64,000 nt of DNA from Marthasterias glacialis (lineage: Eukaryota > Echinodermata > Asteroidea > Forcipulatida > Asteriidae): contig OU452219.1 in assembly GCA_911728455.2 (NCBI GenBank), positions 16,024,397-16,088,396 of the forward strand, in the 5' to 3' direction. The notes under the pieces are model-generated. The model was not told the DNA's origin and did no database searches. It saw only the letters and a program-made list of their open reading frames with translations. This document shows positions 1 to 11,750 of the stretch, in pieces (within the stretch, counting starts at the first letter, position 1; every line of letters starts with the position of its first letter). Position numbers and translations under genes: made by a program.

Positions 1-160
1 TCTAGTGGTTTTTAAGATATCTGCTCTAGAATACGGGGGTCTTGGGTCAAATCCCGCCTGTGTAGTTGTGCCTGTGGATTTGTTTTTCATTTTTCGCAGG
101 ACTCAGGAAAGCATATCATACATGGTTGTATGGTAAAACCAAAAAGATTATTGGCCCAAT
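1..160 (+). repeat. Fragment of tRNA-derived SINE
   Basis: The first 65 bases resemble the 3' half of a degraded tRNA, with a B-box-like GGGTCAAATCCCGCC. They are followed by a body ending near a 'tggtaaaaccaaaa' segment at about 130-146. The same body ('catcggtgtatgggtaaaac' and variants) occurs near 9540-9575, 50725-50755 and, reversed, near 33105-33130, so this is a 5'-cut member of a local SINE family. It is low-complexity and diverged. The call rests on those internal matches only. Confidence 0.4.
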
Positions 161-2228
161 AAGTTATTAAATCTTTGTGGTTATACTGTATGTAATAAAA
201 AGCATTAACCTGGTGGATGTTTTGATGCTTTGATGTTACATGTACTTGCAGGTCTGAAGTTCCTGTTGGATCTGAGGGATTGAGACCACTTTCATTTTGC
301 GCTGGGCACTTTCGTTTGAAAATATTGTAATCTATTTGTGTACATTTTTGAAGGGGTGTCAAGACCAAGTCCAGGGGAGACAGTGACTGTGGTCTTATGG
401 ACTCTATGTAACTCAGGGCTCAGAATTTAATAGCTTCTCCACTTAGACTGCAAGCCTTGGCGCTCAGCACTTTCACTGGACCAGAAATACATTTTTTACA
501 AGACTTAAAAATGTTGTTATATTTGCTGAAGTTTGAGTAATGACCAATAAAACATTTCCCTCATCAATACAGAGATTAGGGTTGATGAGAAACTACCAAT
601 CAATTTTCATTAACAATATACAAGTACATGCACTTTTTGAAACTACAGCTTGGACTTGAGCTTGGGCTTGGGCTCTGTCAGTTATTTAGAAAATGTCCGC
701 TTTCTTTACGAGGCTTTACTCAGGCGAACAGAGCCCGAGCCTGAATCTAAGTGGTGGTTTCGAAAAGGGCCAAAGTTACAGAAGTCTGTTCGTCTACATT
801 TACCCTCGTTCATTTGTTGTCCTTTCCTTGAACTTTCTGACCCTCATTCCTACACAGCATTGCACTTCACAGTAGCATACCAAGGCACTTCTGTGCCGCA
901 ACAACAATGCAGCAAATTTGTTTTTGTTAATCGCATTTAAAGCTGCAATGAAGTAGGCCAAAGCAAGTGTTAAAAAAAATAGCATGGGAGTTCAGCGTTC
1001 TGAATAAAGGTCATGGCTTCGGAAACTAAACAAAAAAAATTGCTATAAATTTATGGGTCAAAATGTTTGTAAACACATAAAACCATTTTAATTTTTGGGG
1101 GGTTAATGATTTAAATGCGAGGACACTGTCCATTAATGCTCAATACAGGATCTTAGGGGCCGTGTAAAGCTATACACACTTTCGCAGTCATACAAAGAAT
1201 ACAACTTTGCTAAAATCTTTTCGATAATTACTATCATACTACTATAGCTAGAATTGTTGTCATTCAGAAGTGGTTGAAGACTGTATTCCAACAAGTTCTA
1301 CGGCTGAAGTGAAAGTACAGTGGAAACGAGAAGCCTTACAGTTTGGGCCCATTGATGACATGAAAGCACAATAGAAGTAGGGATTGAATTGGGATCTGGT
1401 TCCTTTTGTACAGTACCACTCAAGGTTTATGTGTGACTCATTAGCATTCCAAGTTTTTTATTGCATGGGAACTTACTGTAGGCTGCACTTGTTCTGTATC
1501 AATGCCTTTCAACAAAGACGGCGCTGTAATTCTCTGCTTTAGAGTTAGTTTATAAACAAAGGTACAAAAGGCCTAACAAAACAATGTTTTATTTCCTGTA
1601 ATCCGACCGGATTTTAATCTTGACCATCTGCATGTTTCACTACTATACCACCTAGACTTAGATACAAAACATGATACATCGAATGTGTAGTTTCAATTCA
1701 TTTCCAGATGTACAGTACATTACACATCCAATTTTGGGAGTCCAAATTTATATTTTCCTTTTTTATAGCAACATGTTACAAAACTATTTGCTGGTAGATC
1801 ATTCTCTCCTTGGTCAATGAACTTTATTTCTGAAAGTGCTGTAATAAAATTGCCCTACTTACATGTACATGTACCAACTCTCTTTTTTCAGTATGTTACA
1901 AGAAACATAATTTGTTTTGTTAGGCCTAACAGGGACCTTTTTTTAGTTAAACTATATGAAAACTCATTTATTATAAAAGTTCATATGTATGAATGTATTC
2001 AGTAACACCGTGTACGTGCACTTGAAATATCTCTTAAATAGTTGTGGTGATTCCGAAAAGAATCAGTGGTATAATGATGTACCATTCCTCCAGAGAAACA
2101 TTTTTGTCTAAAACACAGTCAAAGTTGAGGAAAAAGCACAAGTTGGAGTTGCTGAATTGGGTAGTATAACATTGACACTGATGCATGACAAACACTTTAC
2201 AACTACAGATTTTTGAGTCTTGTGGTTA
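161..2228. other. Non-coding, no feature recognised
   Basis: AT-rich sequence upstream of the first gene. Short open frames at 650-940 and 1817-2005 have no recognisable domain, codon bias or splice context. One or more upstream exons of the 2505-4525 gene could lie here, because its first visible coding exon starts at a splice acceptor, but none could be identified with confidence. Confidence 0.5.
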
Positions 2229-2480
2229 CTTGAACTATTTTTATGGTTGGTACTTTACTCAGTGCTTACTCAATATTTTGTATACTCAGTGGTCACTCAA
2301 TATTTTTACACTCTTTGGTTACTCATTATGTTTCATACTCAGCCCTTTACTCTGTGTTTACTCAATATTTTATACTTGGTGCACTGAGTATAAAGAATTG
2401 AATAACCACTTAAGTGTCTACTCAATTTTGTTTTACTCAATGATTTCTCTATATATTATTTTACTAAATGGTTACCCAAT
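2229..2480. repeat. Degenerate TACTCAATATTTT repeats
   Basis: About 250 bases in which variants of TACTCA(G/A) and TACTCAATATTTT recur every 15 to 35 bases (for example near 2256, 2282, 2296, 2348, 2362 and 2425). The unit length varies, so this is a decayed minisatellite rather than a clean tandem array. It ends directly at the acceptor of the 2502 exon and overlaps its probable branch-point region. Confidence 0.6.
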
Positions 2481-2504
2481 ATTTGTGATTTTTCTTTTTA
2501 GTTG

Positions 2505-4525
2505 ATGGAGAATGACACCACTCATCATGACCCTCAAATTGTCATCAACACTCAGAAACATCTCATAGATGCCTTGAGACGGGAAAACGGAGCACTCCGT
2601 CTCCTTCGATATCAAGTAGATCTCTTGAGAAAAGAAAACACTGACCTGAAGAAAGATGTAGAGAAGTTCAGAGCAAAGAAACTGAAAAACAGCGTCAAGG
2701 TGGAAGAAAATGGCCAGGACCATAAGGTCTCTGAGAGCAATGGGAAGGACACTGGGGATGCTCTGAGGAGGGAGGCTTCTGAGGAACATCTGGTCAGCTT
2801 GAGGATGGAGAATGAAAAGCTGAGGAAAAGCAACGATCAACTGCAGAGCTGCCTGGAGGAGCACAAGAAAGCTGAACGCAGGCAAAATGGCAGCAGGAAT
2901 GGACTGACCAATGGGGATGCTCACAGGGCTGGGGAAACAGCCAATGGGATTTCCAGTGAGGATGAGGTGGAGGACAGACAAAATGGAAGGCTGTCACCGA
3001 GGAGTAATGGAGTAGGAGAGGACAGAATAGACGGAAAAATATCCAGGCCAATGTTGAAGAAAGGAAGTGATAACGGGGCCGGGACAAGTGGGACTAGCTT
3101 GGTATCAGGTAGGCATAGGGAATGATCCCGCAATTAAGCAGTACACACTTAAGTGGCAGTGCTCAGGGGGTTTAAGTGTAAAAGTTTTGTTCTTTTTCAA
3201 CAGTCAATTGTCTCCGAAAAGCAGAGGGCTCTTTCCATGACTGTGATGAGATCTTGGAACAGAGGCTGAAGTCCCATATGGCTGCAAAGGGCGTTGACCT
3301 TGTCCTGAAAGAGTGGAGCCCTGGCAGGGACCATCATATGGTGACGCTGGTGCTCTGCGTAGCATCCAATGACGCCACTAAGAACATTAAAAAAGCTCTG
3401 GAAGGAGTCAGTAGTAAGTAGTGACAAGGGATTCTTCTAATGTCTTTATCTTCCATCCTTTTCGTCTTCTTTAAACTGGGTAGAACATTCAGTGAAATCT
3501 TCTGATCTCCATGGTCTCCTGTTTACTTTAACAGACAATAGACATCCACAAAAACCCAGACAGATTAAGTAATCTTATTCACTGAGAGGTGGTCAGCAGA
3601 GTGTCATGGCCGAGTGGTCTAGTCTGCTGAGCTTAAGTTCTGTAGTCACATAATGTGGGTTCGAATCCCAGCCTGGACAATCACAACACTTGTGACCTTG
3701 AGCAAGACGGTGTACTAGGATAGCGCGTAAAAGAGCCGAGAACACTTATTGTGAAAAAGTAGGGGTTTACCCCAGGGTTTCTGATTCAGATAGCAAGCAT
3801 CCTTATCTACAGGTTTCCTCAGGCTTCCGAGCTACAGTGATTAAGTTTGCTTTTGAGGCATCCTTGGTTTCACTACCAGAAATCAATAATAATAATAATA
3901 ATTATAATAATAATAATCACATTTGTCTTTATCTGAGCCTAGTTTCATGGCTCTGCTTGCCGTAAGCAAAAATTTGAAGGATGAGGTAGCAGAAATATCA
4001 ATGCTTAATGGTTAGCGCGTGCGCCACATTTTAAAAATGGCGTCAGTTTATTTTTTTATGAATTTACATTAGAAGACAGAAGAAATTGAGTGTTCACAGT
4101 GTCTGTCACTTTAAGTCAATCACTTGTTCTCATCTTTTTTGCTTGCTTTTTCAGACTTGTTTTAATTTTCCCTCCCCCAGTTTACTCTAGAATAATTTGA
4201 TCAATACATGAAAACAATCACTTTTGCTCAAATAACAACGGAAACCAAGCCAACAGTTGCTGTTGACTTCCAATTCTTTAATTTGTTATCCTTTTTGTAA
4301 CTCTGCCCTGCAGGTGATGCAGAGATTGTACTGGCTGTCTTCCACACAGCAAGCCAGGATGCAAAGAGGAAAGACCCTGAAACGGAGTCTCTTAGCCTTC
4401 CAGAACTCTCCAACGCCTGCCTGGTGGTGGACGTCTTCTTCAGTAAGAAGGACAGCCTGTATCGATGTAACCAGAACAACAAGGCCATGTCTCGTCTTTT
4501 ACACCTGTTTGAAATGATCTGTTGA
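2505..4525 (+). CDS. Unrecognised coiled-coil protein, three coding exons
   Basis: I do not recognise this gene. The model joins 2505-3108, 3204-3413 and 4314-4525. Phases agree at both junctions and give 341 residues. Residues about 15-60 and 85-125 are charged heptad-type coiled coil (LIDALRRENGALR, VSLRMENEKLRK). Residues about 126-200 are a Gly/Asn/Ser-rich, probably disordered linker. Residues 202-341 look like a compact alternating strand/helix domain (HHMVTLVLCVASND, DAEIVLAVFHTAS, ACLVVDVFFSKK). There is no signal peptide or membrane segment. The exon opens at an acceptor (AG at 2500-2501), so the ATG at 2505 may be internal and upstream exons may exist. A donor-like GTATGT starts one base after the stop, suggesting a 3' UTR intron. 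Coding status is well supported by the spliced frame. Function is unknown. Confidence 0.75.
3600..3917 (+). repeat. tRNA-derived SINE, (AAT)n tail
   Basis: The head at 3605-3685 is tRNA-Leu/Ser-like, with an A-box region TGGCCGAGTGGTCTAG and a B box GGGTTCGAATCCCAG. A body of about 200 bases ends in an (AAT)n tail at 3888-3917. A second copy with the same body (GCTTCCGAGCTACAGTGATT, then CCAGAAAT-TAATAAT) lies at 38136-38475. It sits in intron 2 of the 2505-4525 gene. Confidence 0.8.
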
Positions 4526-6418
4526 GGTATGTATTTTAGGCGTTGTAGTGTGTCGGGCTGATACACTTCTGAAAATTTCTGATTTGCTTTAATTTTGACA
4601 GTACAGTTTTGTGTCATATGATGTATACTACAGATGTGAAATTTAACTTAACATTTCTTGGCCATTTGTTACTCTACAGATGTGAAATTTAACTTAACAT
4701 TTCTTGGCCATTTGTTACTCTTATCAAATTTACCGTCTGTATTATCAGTCCAGCCTTTGTCTATTTTCCATGCATTGTTGGGTCATCTTGGTTTTGTTTG
4801 TTGTTGATGTTCCTGGCTACTTGATTATTGGTTTTGTTTTGTTTGTTTTTTCAGCCTAGATTATTGTCATCTTGGTCACTGATCTTTCTTTTTTTGGAGT
4901 CCAATCGGCAATATTGTTATGAACACTGCACCCATTGATGATTAGTCACTGATTCACCAACTTCTAACAATCTTGTTGGTAATTCTGATGTTATTACAGC
5001 ATAAACCACGCCCACTTCATACGTGCCGGCTCCAAACATCATCAGAAGCCCCATTGCAAATGCATTGGCCAACAGTTTTCATAACGATTTGCGCAGAAAC
5101 TAACTAAGCTAGGTGGTTGTATTTAACACGTGTGTTGTGCAAGCACTAAATCTTCTTAATAATGTCCTCTGTTTTAAGAAATGTAAGTGGAACACACGTA
5201 CTACCAATGTGCGTGTTTATAACACAGTGACTTAATGTACCAATAGGGTAAAATTAACATGGTGGGTACCAGTTACCCTCGCATGACTTTGGGATTAACT
5301 TACAGTTATCTTCAGTTTGTAGGTTTTTCTCTTTTTTATATTTTGTGTGCTATTTCAAAGAAACTTGTGTCCTATTGTATATATGATTGTCTTTTTAAGT
5401 TAGATGGCTTACATCAATTTTAAATCAACATTACCTTTAAATAAAAGCTATCATGAGTTATGGAGTTCTACAAGAACAAATAATGATATTAAATTCAATC
5501 AAACATGGACACTGTAAATTTAATATTTCAACGACAAGTAAACTTGTAAAATCTGTGAAATACTAGATCGGTTAAACACCTGAAATTAAGGGGTAATTTA
5601 TTAAAGGTGGGAGCTCTTTTGTGTCTAGAGCTGAGTTTCTACCTCAATGCCTGGATGATCTCAATTTGGTTCATGGTATTTGCCTGCATTTCATTCTCAT
5701 GTACAATGGAGTCCTGGTCTTACATAAATTACCAGTGGGGCATCTTGGCATCTATTGGGACACCTTAGTTTTGAATTTCACTTAATATGGGAGTTAAGGT
5801 GTTGAACGTGAACAATGTAGAAACTTTTTTCAATAAAAGCAAATTTGGGGATCCCTGATTTAATACTTTAGCTAATACCCTGATATAAAATATACAAATT
5901 AACTTCCAGAATGGATCACTAAAGTCTGTTCTGATCTTAGCATAGCTGAAATTATTTCAAACAATTTATTTTTCTTTCTTTCTTTTTTATCCCTTCTATT
6001 TCAGCTATTTGTCGGAACCCAAGCTTGATGTTGGTGTAAGCATTGAGGCCAGGGCAACCACTGTGCACACTGCCGTATCTGTCGTAAGCCTTCCTGAGAT
6101 ACCATGGATTGTTCTGCAGTTTAAAAGGCTCATGAAAATGCTTCATAATGCTTCAAAGTACTGAATTATTATAGGCTGAACTTTTACACTTGTATTATAT
6201 ATATTATGCTTTTATGGTTCAACAAATTTGTACTTTTGTTTAAGTATTCTTTGTGGAATGTTATTTTTATTTGGTGTCATTTATTATTGATATAATGGGT
6301 TAAAAAGGACTGATATTCCGCCCCCCCCATCTCTCACCTTTTCATTTCATTCAATTAATTATTTCTTAAAACATGTTATTTTATTTGTTGTGGGAGGAGG
6401 GAGTTTTCAGAAATAAAG
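4526..6418 (+). other. Probable 3' UTR intron and terminal exon
   Basis: One base after the TGA stop of the preceding gene there is a consensus donor (GAG|GTATGT). A strong polypyrimidine tract and acceptor (cccttctatttcag) end at 6003. The inferred structure is an intron of about 1.5 kb and a non-coding last exon from 6004 to an AATAAA signal at about 6412. The region also holds the 46-bp duplication at 4630-4721. No further coding potential is visible. This is inferred from splice consensus only. Confidence 0.45.
4630..4721. repeat. 46-bp tandem duplication, two copies
   Basis: The segment starting ACAGATGTGAAATTTAACTT is repeated exactly once with a period of 46 bases (starts at 4630 and 4676). 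The copies are essentially identical, so the duplication is recent. It lies in the probable 3' UTR intron. Confidence 0.9.
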
Positions 6419-6960
6419 ATAAAACCGTTGTGCAACAAAAACATATCTCCTAGAATAATGTTTGTTTGAAACGCAAGTTTTAGAATGGCAAAGTGTCATA
6501 GCTCGCTTAAAATAACCCAGATGTACAAACAAAGTCAATGGATGCCAAGATACGACATTGATGCATGGAGTGTTTTCTAGCGAGATGCGACTTTGTTGCA
6601 GTATCGAGGTTAGACCTTGTTGCAAACAACACAACGCAATGTTTTGAATCGTACTAACCGAAAGGTCAAGCTGTTTAACCCGTTGTTTCCTTTCAAAATC
6701 GTAACAACTCATCAGAGATGTAATTTCAATGTGTTACCCCAACCGCGGTCTCTAGTTAATTTTGGAGAATAGAGGTTGTGGCAATTGGAGTTTATTATCC
6801 TTAAGATTTTTTTTAAGAAATAATACCCAGTTTTGCAACAGGGGTCAATTCACCTTATGCTGTTAAGTCTGTATTCTTGTGTTTAGTATCAATATTTTCC
6901 GCTTACAGGGTTTTTGCAGAGTGCAGACTGTGTTCAAGCTGCGTAGACAGAAACTCTATA

Positions 6961-7362
6961 TAGGGGGACTGTCATCATGATCATAGCAGGCCTCTGACTG
7001 TCCATGGAATTATGAACTCTAACCCAGTTGCTGCATGCTTGTGTGCGCTGGCCGTCACATCACAATAAATCAACAACAGCGCCCTTTGTGATGTGATAGC
7101 CAGCATGCGAGTGCAGAAACTGGGTTGAGTGGCATAGCAAAGGGGGGCAGTTGCCCCCCCCATAGAACATCTTGCCCCTCCCCCTGTCAGCGTCTGGACA
7201 CCGTGAAATTCCCTATACTCAGGCTATAACCCCCCCCCCCCCCCCCCCCCCCCCGCCCGCTTGCAAAGTAATTTTTGCTGGCTGCGCCACTGACTGGGTT
7301 GGAGTTCATAATTACATGTACAACCACAGTTCTGCTATGATCATTACTGAAGTCCCCCTTTA
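6961..7362. mobile_element. MITE with long inverted ends, split by a hAT insertion
   Basis: The left arm (6961-7030: AGGGGGACTGTCATCATGAT, then ATGATCATAGCAGG and GAATTATGAACTCTAACCCAG) is the inverse of 7288-7362 (CTGGGTTGGAGTTCATAATT, then CTGCTATGATCATTACTGAAG and TCCCCCTT). An internal inverted pair (7021-7063 against 7089-7125) adds a second stem. The copy is interrupted at 7128-7293 by another element with an 8-bp target duplication. Confidence 0.75.
7128..7293. mobile_element. hAT-like MITE with 8-bp target duplication
   Basis: The element runs from AGTGGCATAGC to GCTGCGCCACTGA (imperfect terminal inverted repeats). It is flanked on both sides by the direct repeat CTGGGTTG (7120-7127 and 7294-7301), the 8-bp target-site duplication expected of hAT elements. 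The interior is a C-rich run with about 26 consecutive C. There is no coding capacity. It lies inside the 6961-7362 MITE and is therefore the younger insertion. Confidence 0.8.
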
Positions 7363-8208
7363 ATACTAGAGGGAGACTTTGAGACACTAGGTGGCAGCAG
7401 ACATACCGGGACAACACTGGGTTTAGCAACTCAAATGTGCTGTGGGCTTGTCAAACTTGCTTCATAGCCTGGGAGGCAAGGCAAACCCAAAAGTAAACTA
7501 GCCTGTGTGAACCTCTTTTATTTTACTGGCTATACTGGAGGCAAGTCAGGTAAACAGAAAGAGTGCAAGGCCTGTAGGTAAATGCCCTTTGATTAAAACT
7601 GTACCGAGCACGTGCCAATTTCCAAGTGGATTTACCTTGTAAGACTGCTGCCACCTAGTGTCCATGAAAAGTTTCCCATTGCGTAATATGTGACAACTTC
7701 ATATAAGACTAAAAAGTAAAAAATAGTTTGATTTTATGTAAGTGCTTATCTCTGCAGCTGAAATAAAGCACAGGTTTTGACCTGGGGTCCAATGTCATAA
7801 AGTTGCTTCAAAGAAAACAGTACTTAGTAAATTGATTTGGTAAGCACAAACTAGCGCAGAGCAAACTCCAAACAACATTAGTTACATGGGAAGTTTTTGC
7901 TGGCTTATTTCCACTCAGCAATCTTCTTTGTGCTAATCTTTTCTTGCTTCTGCTTGTTATGAGAGGCTTTTAAGTTGGTTGTGTCCATTCTCATCGTGTG
8001 CAAAATGCATTACTTCTGAAATATGCTAAATATTGTAATAAATAATAAATTTGTAAATATTAAGCAACAAATGCACCCTGTGCCATATTCAGTATTGGAA
8101 ATTGACTTTTGTATTTACTACTGTTCCTGTTGTAAGCGTAGATGAAGGTTGTATTCAGACCTAATAGGTATTCTATAGGCATCCAGTTTGATATTGAGTT
8201 GATGTTAT

Positions 8209-8344
8209 AATAGACTGATCCATTAAGCCACGCTCACTGTGCACGCATGCCATATGCCCCAACGTGTTTGTCAGACTTTCGGTTGCGCAGTCACATCTGT
8301 GATTGGTCAATACAGCAAAGGTGGGCTTAATGGATTGGTCTATT
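8209..8344. mobile_element. Short MITE, AATAGACTGATCCATTAAGC ends
   Basis: The 5' end AATAGACTGATCCATTAAGC (8209-8228) is the near-perfect inverse of GGCTTAATGGATTGGTCTATT (8324-8344). The element is 136 bp, with no open frame and TA bases at the outer edge on the left. A Tc1/mariner-like origin is possible, but the target duplication is not clear. Confidence 0.7.
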
Positions 8345-8935
8345 GCATCAGGATTAAAGAACAATATTTTGAGAAGCACTGTTTAACTCGGTGCTTTCTG
8401 AGTTCTACCGGAAAAAATCCACATGCAGTTCAAATGGGATTTGGACCTGTGACCCAGGTATTCTAGAGCAGGTGGCTCAACCACTAAACCACTGATTTCA
8501 CCAATTGAAAAAGAGGCAAGTTCAAAACCTGTAAATTGATAGGTCACAATAACAGATGTTTATTTGTATACTCATAAAATGTAAACTTTGCTGGTCATAG
8601 AACATGTGTCTGTAACTAGAAAAAAAGCCAACTTAAACTTTACACTTCACTACCAAGTCAAAAAGTTAGATTACAAAAATTCTGCTGAATAATTAACTTT
8701 GAATTAATGATTTAGCAGTAAGTTGGGTATCAGTGTTTTGCTGTCTGATCATAAAAACTAAACAAACTTCGGAATCTGGTGTGGATTTTGCAGATCTTGT
8801 TATAAGGTGTGACCTTGTGATCGTAGTTATTTGATCAAACTTGTGTCCCAATGCATTATCCCCCATTCCCCTTGAAACCTTCCTGATTCCTCCAAAATAC
8901 TGCACTCTACCGCCAACATGGGTTAACATCCAAAA

Positions 8936-9357
8936 GTTCGGACTCTTATGTCGAGCGGTTAAGAGCACTGGGACTCAAGCTGAGGTGTGTCTGATCAGCA
9001 GAGTGTGGGTTCAAGTCCCGGTCTTGATTCTTGTGTCCCTAAGCAAGACACTTGACCATTATTGCTTCGTCCTTCGGATGTGATGTTAAGTGGTTGGTGT
9101 TGTTTGTTGTGCAGTGCTTGTGAAAGAACCCAGTTACACTTATTGCTAAGAGAAGGGGTCTGCCTTGGTGCTTCTGGCAATGTTGGCAGCAGATTGTGCC
9201 GCAGCACCTTGTAAACCGTTACAAAGGTGCGTTATAAATGGGTCTCATAATAACTGAAAATCTATTGTGTTGTAAAACAAATAATGAGTGCTTTGATACG
9301 CCCTAAGGGTGTGATAAAGAGCTAAGTAAGAACCAATTGTTATTATTATTATTATTA
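8936..9357 (+). repeat. tRNA-derived SINE
   Basis: The tRNA-like head at 8943-9022 has an A-box-like GTCGAGCGGTTAAGAGCAC and a B box GTGGGTTCAAGTCCCGG. It is followed by TTGTGTCCCTAAGCAAGACAC and a body ending near a (TTA)n tract at 9340. The head is the same family as the tandem units at 11219-11750 and the reverse-strand copy at 49400-49665. Confidence 0.75.
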
Positions 9358-9425
9358 ACAGATGTTAAATCTAGCCTCATTAGGGTACCCACTGCTAAAA
9401 TATAGGATTCGAACTGCCTCTAGCT

Positions 9426-9600
9426 ACCAGGCAGGCTCAGTGGTCTAGTGGTAAGAATTGCAAAGGTCGAGGGTTCGAATCCACCTGAGTAAAATGCCTT
9501 TTTTTCCCACAGCACTCTGGAAAGTGCAGAGTACACAGTGCTATTACACATCGGTGTATGGGTAAAACACAAACAATATTCGGATGGGATTGGTTTGCCT
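9426..9600 (+). repeat. tRNA-derived SINE, second family
   Basis: The head has CTCAGTGGTCTAGTGGTAAG and the B box GAGGGTTCGAATCCACC. The body contains ACACATCGGTGTATGGGTAA, which recurs near 50725-50755 and, inverted, near 33105-33130. The D and acceptor stems do not close as in a functional tRNA. Confidence 0.65.
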
Positions 9601-10167
9601 ATTGTTCAATTGTTATTTGGGCCAGCTGGTTTGTATCCTTTAAAGGAATATGATATCACAGGATTTGGCACTGTTAGGGTTATAAAACAGCCATTTTTAT
9701 TCTTGTTTATAGAATACCAAGGCTGAAAGAGAGGCTGATTCACAAAATGGTTTGTAGTCTGGTGTCCATGTGAATTGTCACACAAGTATTGTCAAGTTCG
9801 CAGTAATCTTAGCCCTGCATTAGGGGACAAGACAACTAGATTTCATACTGATGATCTGATTACACATTCACTTAATTGGTATGCTCCGAACATGTTATAG
9901 TAGCTTGATATTGTGTAAATTCAAAACAGTTTTATTTGAATTTTTAACAATAGTAATCTTAGAGTTGATTTTAATTTCATATTGCTAAGTGTAAAATAGA
10001 TTGAAATAATGAGAAAAATATTCTTATAACCATTTATATATAATGTTTATATACTCTTGTTTTAATATGTGTATTTGCACAGCATTGCAGTCACATTCAC
10101 AGTCAATGCAGAGCACGTACAATTGGAATATTAGTGGAAAATGCTATAACATTTTTTTTATGTCTAC

Positions 10168-10363
10168 AGGCCCAAACTTCATGGTTATGCTTACTGCATA
10201 ATTATGTGCTTATTGTCACCATTCTCAGCTTACAGGGTTAGCGTCAAATTTATGGACTAGCTGTGTAAGCGAGGAATACCTATGTAACGGTCAAAGTACA
10301 CTCGCTTGCTCACAAGCTCCCCTTTTTTTCGCTAAGCTTTTTTTTTAAGCAGAGCCATGAAAT
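10168..10363. mobile_element. Diverged MITE, CAATTTCATGGCTCTGCTTA family
   Basis: AACTTCATGGTTATGCTTAC near 10173 is the imperfect inverse of TAAGCAGAGCCATGAAATTT near 10342. A better-preserved short copy lies at 45231-45338, and related ends with TAGAGC in place of GGCTC bound the elements at 32347-32537 and 37858-38048. Single ends also occur at about 3945-3965. Confidence 0.5.
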
Positions 10364-11218
10364 TTAGTCTGTTGGTATGAAGGTTTTTTTTATGATACCG
10401 ATCCTGAACTTTGTCATTAACAATTAATCATGATTCAAGTTGTCTATCCATTTGCTCCTTTTTATAATCAAGTCAATGAGTTGACCAGCGGGATTGTGAA
10501 ATTAATATTTTTGTTTCAATGTACAAGAAAACAAGTGTACTTTAAAAAAAAAAAAAAAAATTATCTTGAAGGCTATTTTTTATAAACTTGATAGTTTACC
10601 AACCGACCTTAGAAATGAAACATTGCCAATCGTTACTTATATTTGCCAAATTAAAATCAGTAAACTCAGGTTAGGAGAACTTCCAAAGAAAAACCGTTAT
10701 TTGGTGTTTTCTCTTGAAACTGGCCACTTCATTTGAAGGATTTTTCACAGGTTTGTTGTACGGCTTGTTAATGAAAACTTAGGATTGAGAATAAAAATGT
10801 ACAGGCTTCCAAAAACAAATGATGTAATTATGTTTAAAATAATAACCTCCAAAACAAACATGTTATCTTTTAAAGTAATAATAATAATTTCAACTGCCAA
10901 TATATATCTTTTGATGAAGTAAATTACTCTGAATGAAATGTTTCATTTGTGGTAACACAATAAAAAAATATGGAATATTTGTACTTATACTGTATGACTG
11001 TGTATAGAATCTAATGTAACAATAATAATAGACAATTTCAGTTGCTTTTTAACCCAATATCAAAGTACCTCACACAAACTTGTACTGCTCCTATTCATTG
11101 GGCACTAACATTGCTAAAACCACCTCAATTCCTTAGGAGTGTGCAGGTTGCAAATCAATTCCATCAAAAGTCTCAGCCCTCGCAGGTTACTCATTCATGA
11201 AAGAAGAGTTTATAGTAA

Positions 11219-11750
11219 AGAAACTTGCCCAAGGACACAATTATTGCCATGACTGGGATTCGAACCCACACTCTGATCAACCAGAGTGTTCCGATGTACT
11301 AGACTACTCTGACAGCCATTAAACAAAGTGTGCTTACCCAAGGACACAATTATTGTCATAACCGGGATTCGAAAAACCCACACTCTGATCAACCATCAGA
11401 TCCGATGCACTAGACTGCTCTGATAGCCATTAAACAATGTGTGCTTGCCCAAGGACACAATTATTGTCATGACCGGGATCCGAACCCACACCGATGTAAT
11501 ATACTGCTATGACAGCCATTAAACAATGTGTGCTTGCCCAAGGACACAATTATTGTCATGACCGGGATTCGAACCCACACTCTGATCAACCATCAGATCC
11601 GATGTACTAGACTGCTCTGATAGCCATTAAACAATGTGTGCTTGCCCAAGGACACAATTATTGTCATGACCGGGATTCGAACCCACACTCTGATCAACCA
11701 TCAGATCCGATGTACTAGACTGCTCAGACAGCCATTAAACAATGTGTACT
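11219..11750 (-). repeat. Five-copy tandem array of tRNA-like SINE heads
   Basis: A unit of about 90-111 bp begins near each 'tgcccaaggacacaattatt' (about 11226, 11335, 11446, 11535 and 11643). Read on the minus strand, each unit is a tRNA-derived SINE head with the B box GTGGGTTCGAATCCCGG followed by AATAATTGTGTCCTTGGGCA. The third unit has lost about 20 bp around the GATCAACCATCAGATC segment. SINEs normally sit dispersed, so a head-only tandem array is unusual. Confidence 0.85.

Noticed and set aside
3600..3690. Functional tRNA gene
   Set aside because: A and B boxes are recognisable, but acceptor and anticodon stems do not pair, and the sequence continues into a SINE body found again at 38136-38475. 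The same holds for the heads near 8943, 9430, 32942 and 52150.
11219..11750. CRISPR-like regular repeats
   Set aside because: Units are about 110 bp with no distinct unique spacers, and each is a tRNA-like SINE head in animal DNA.
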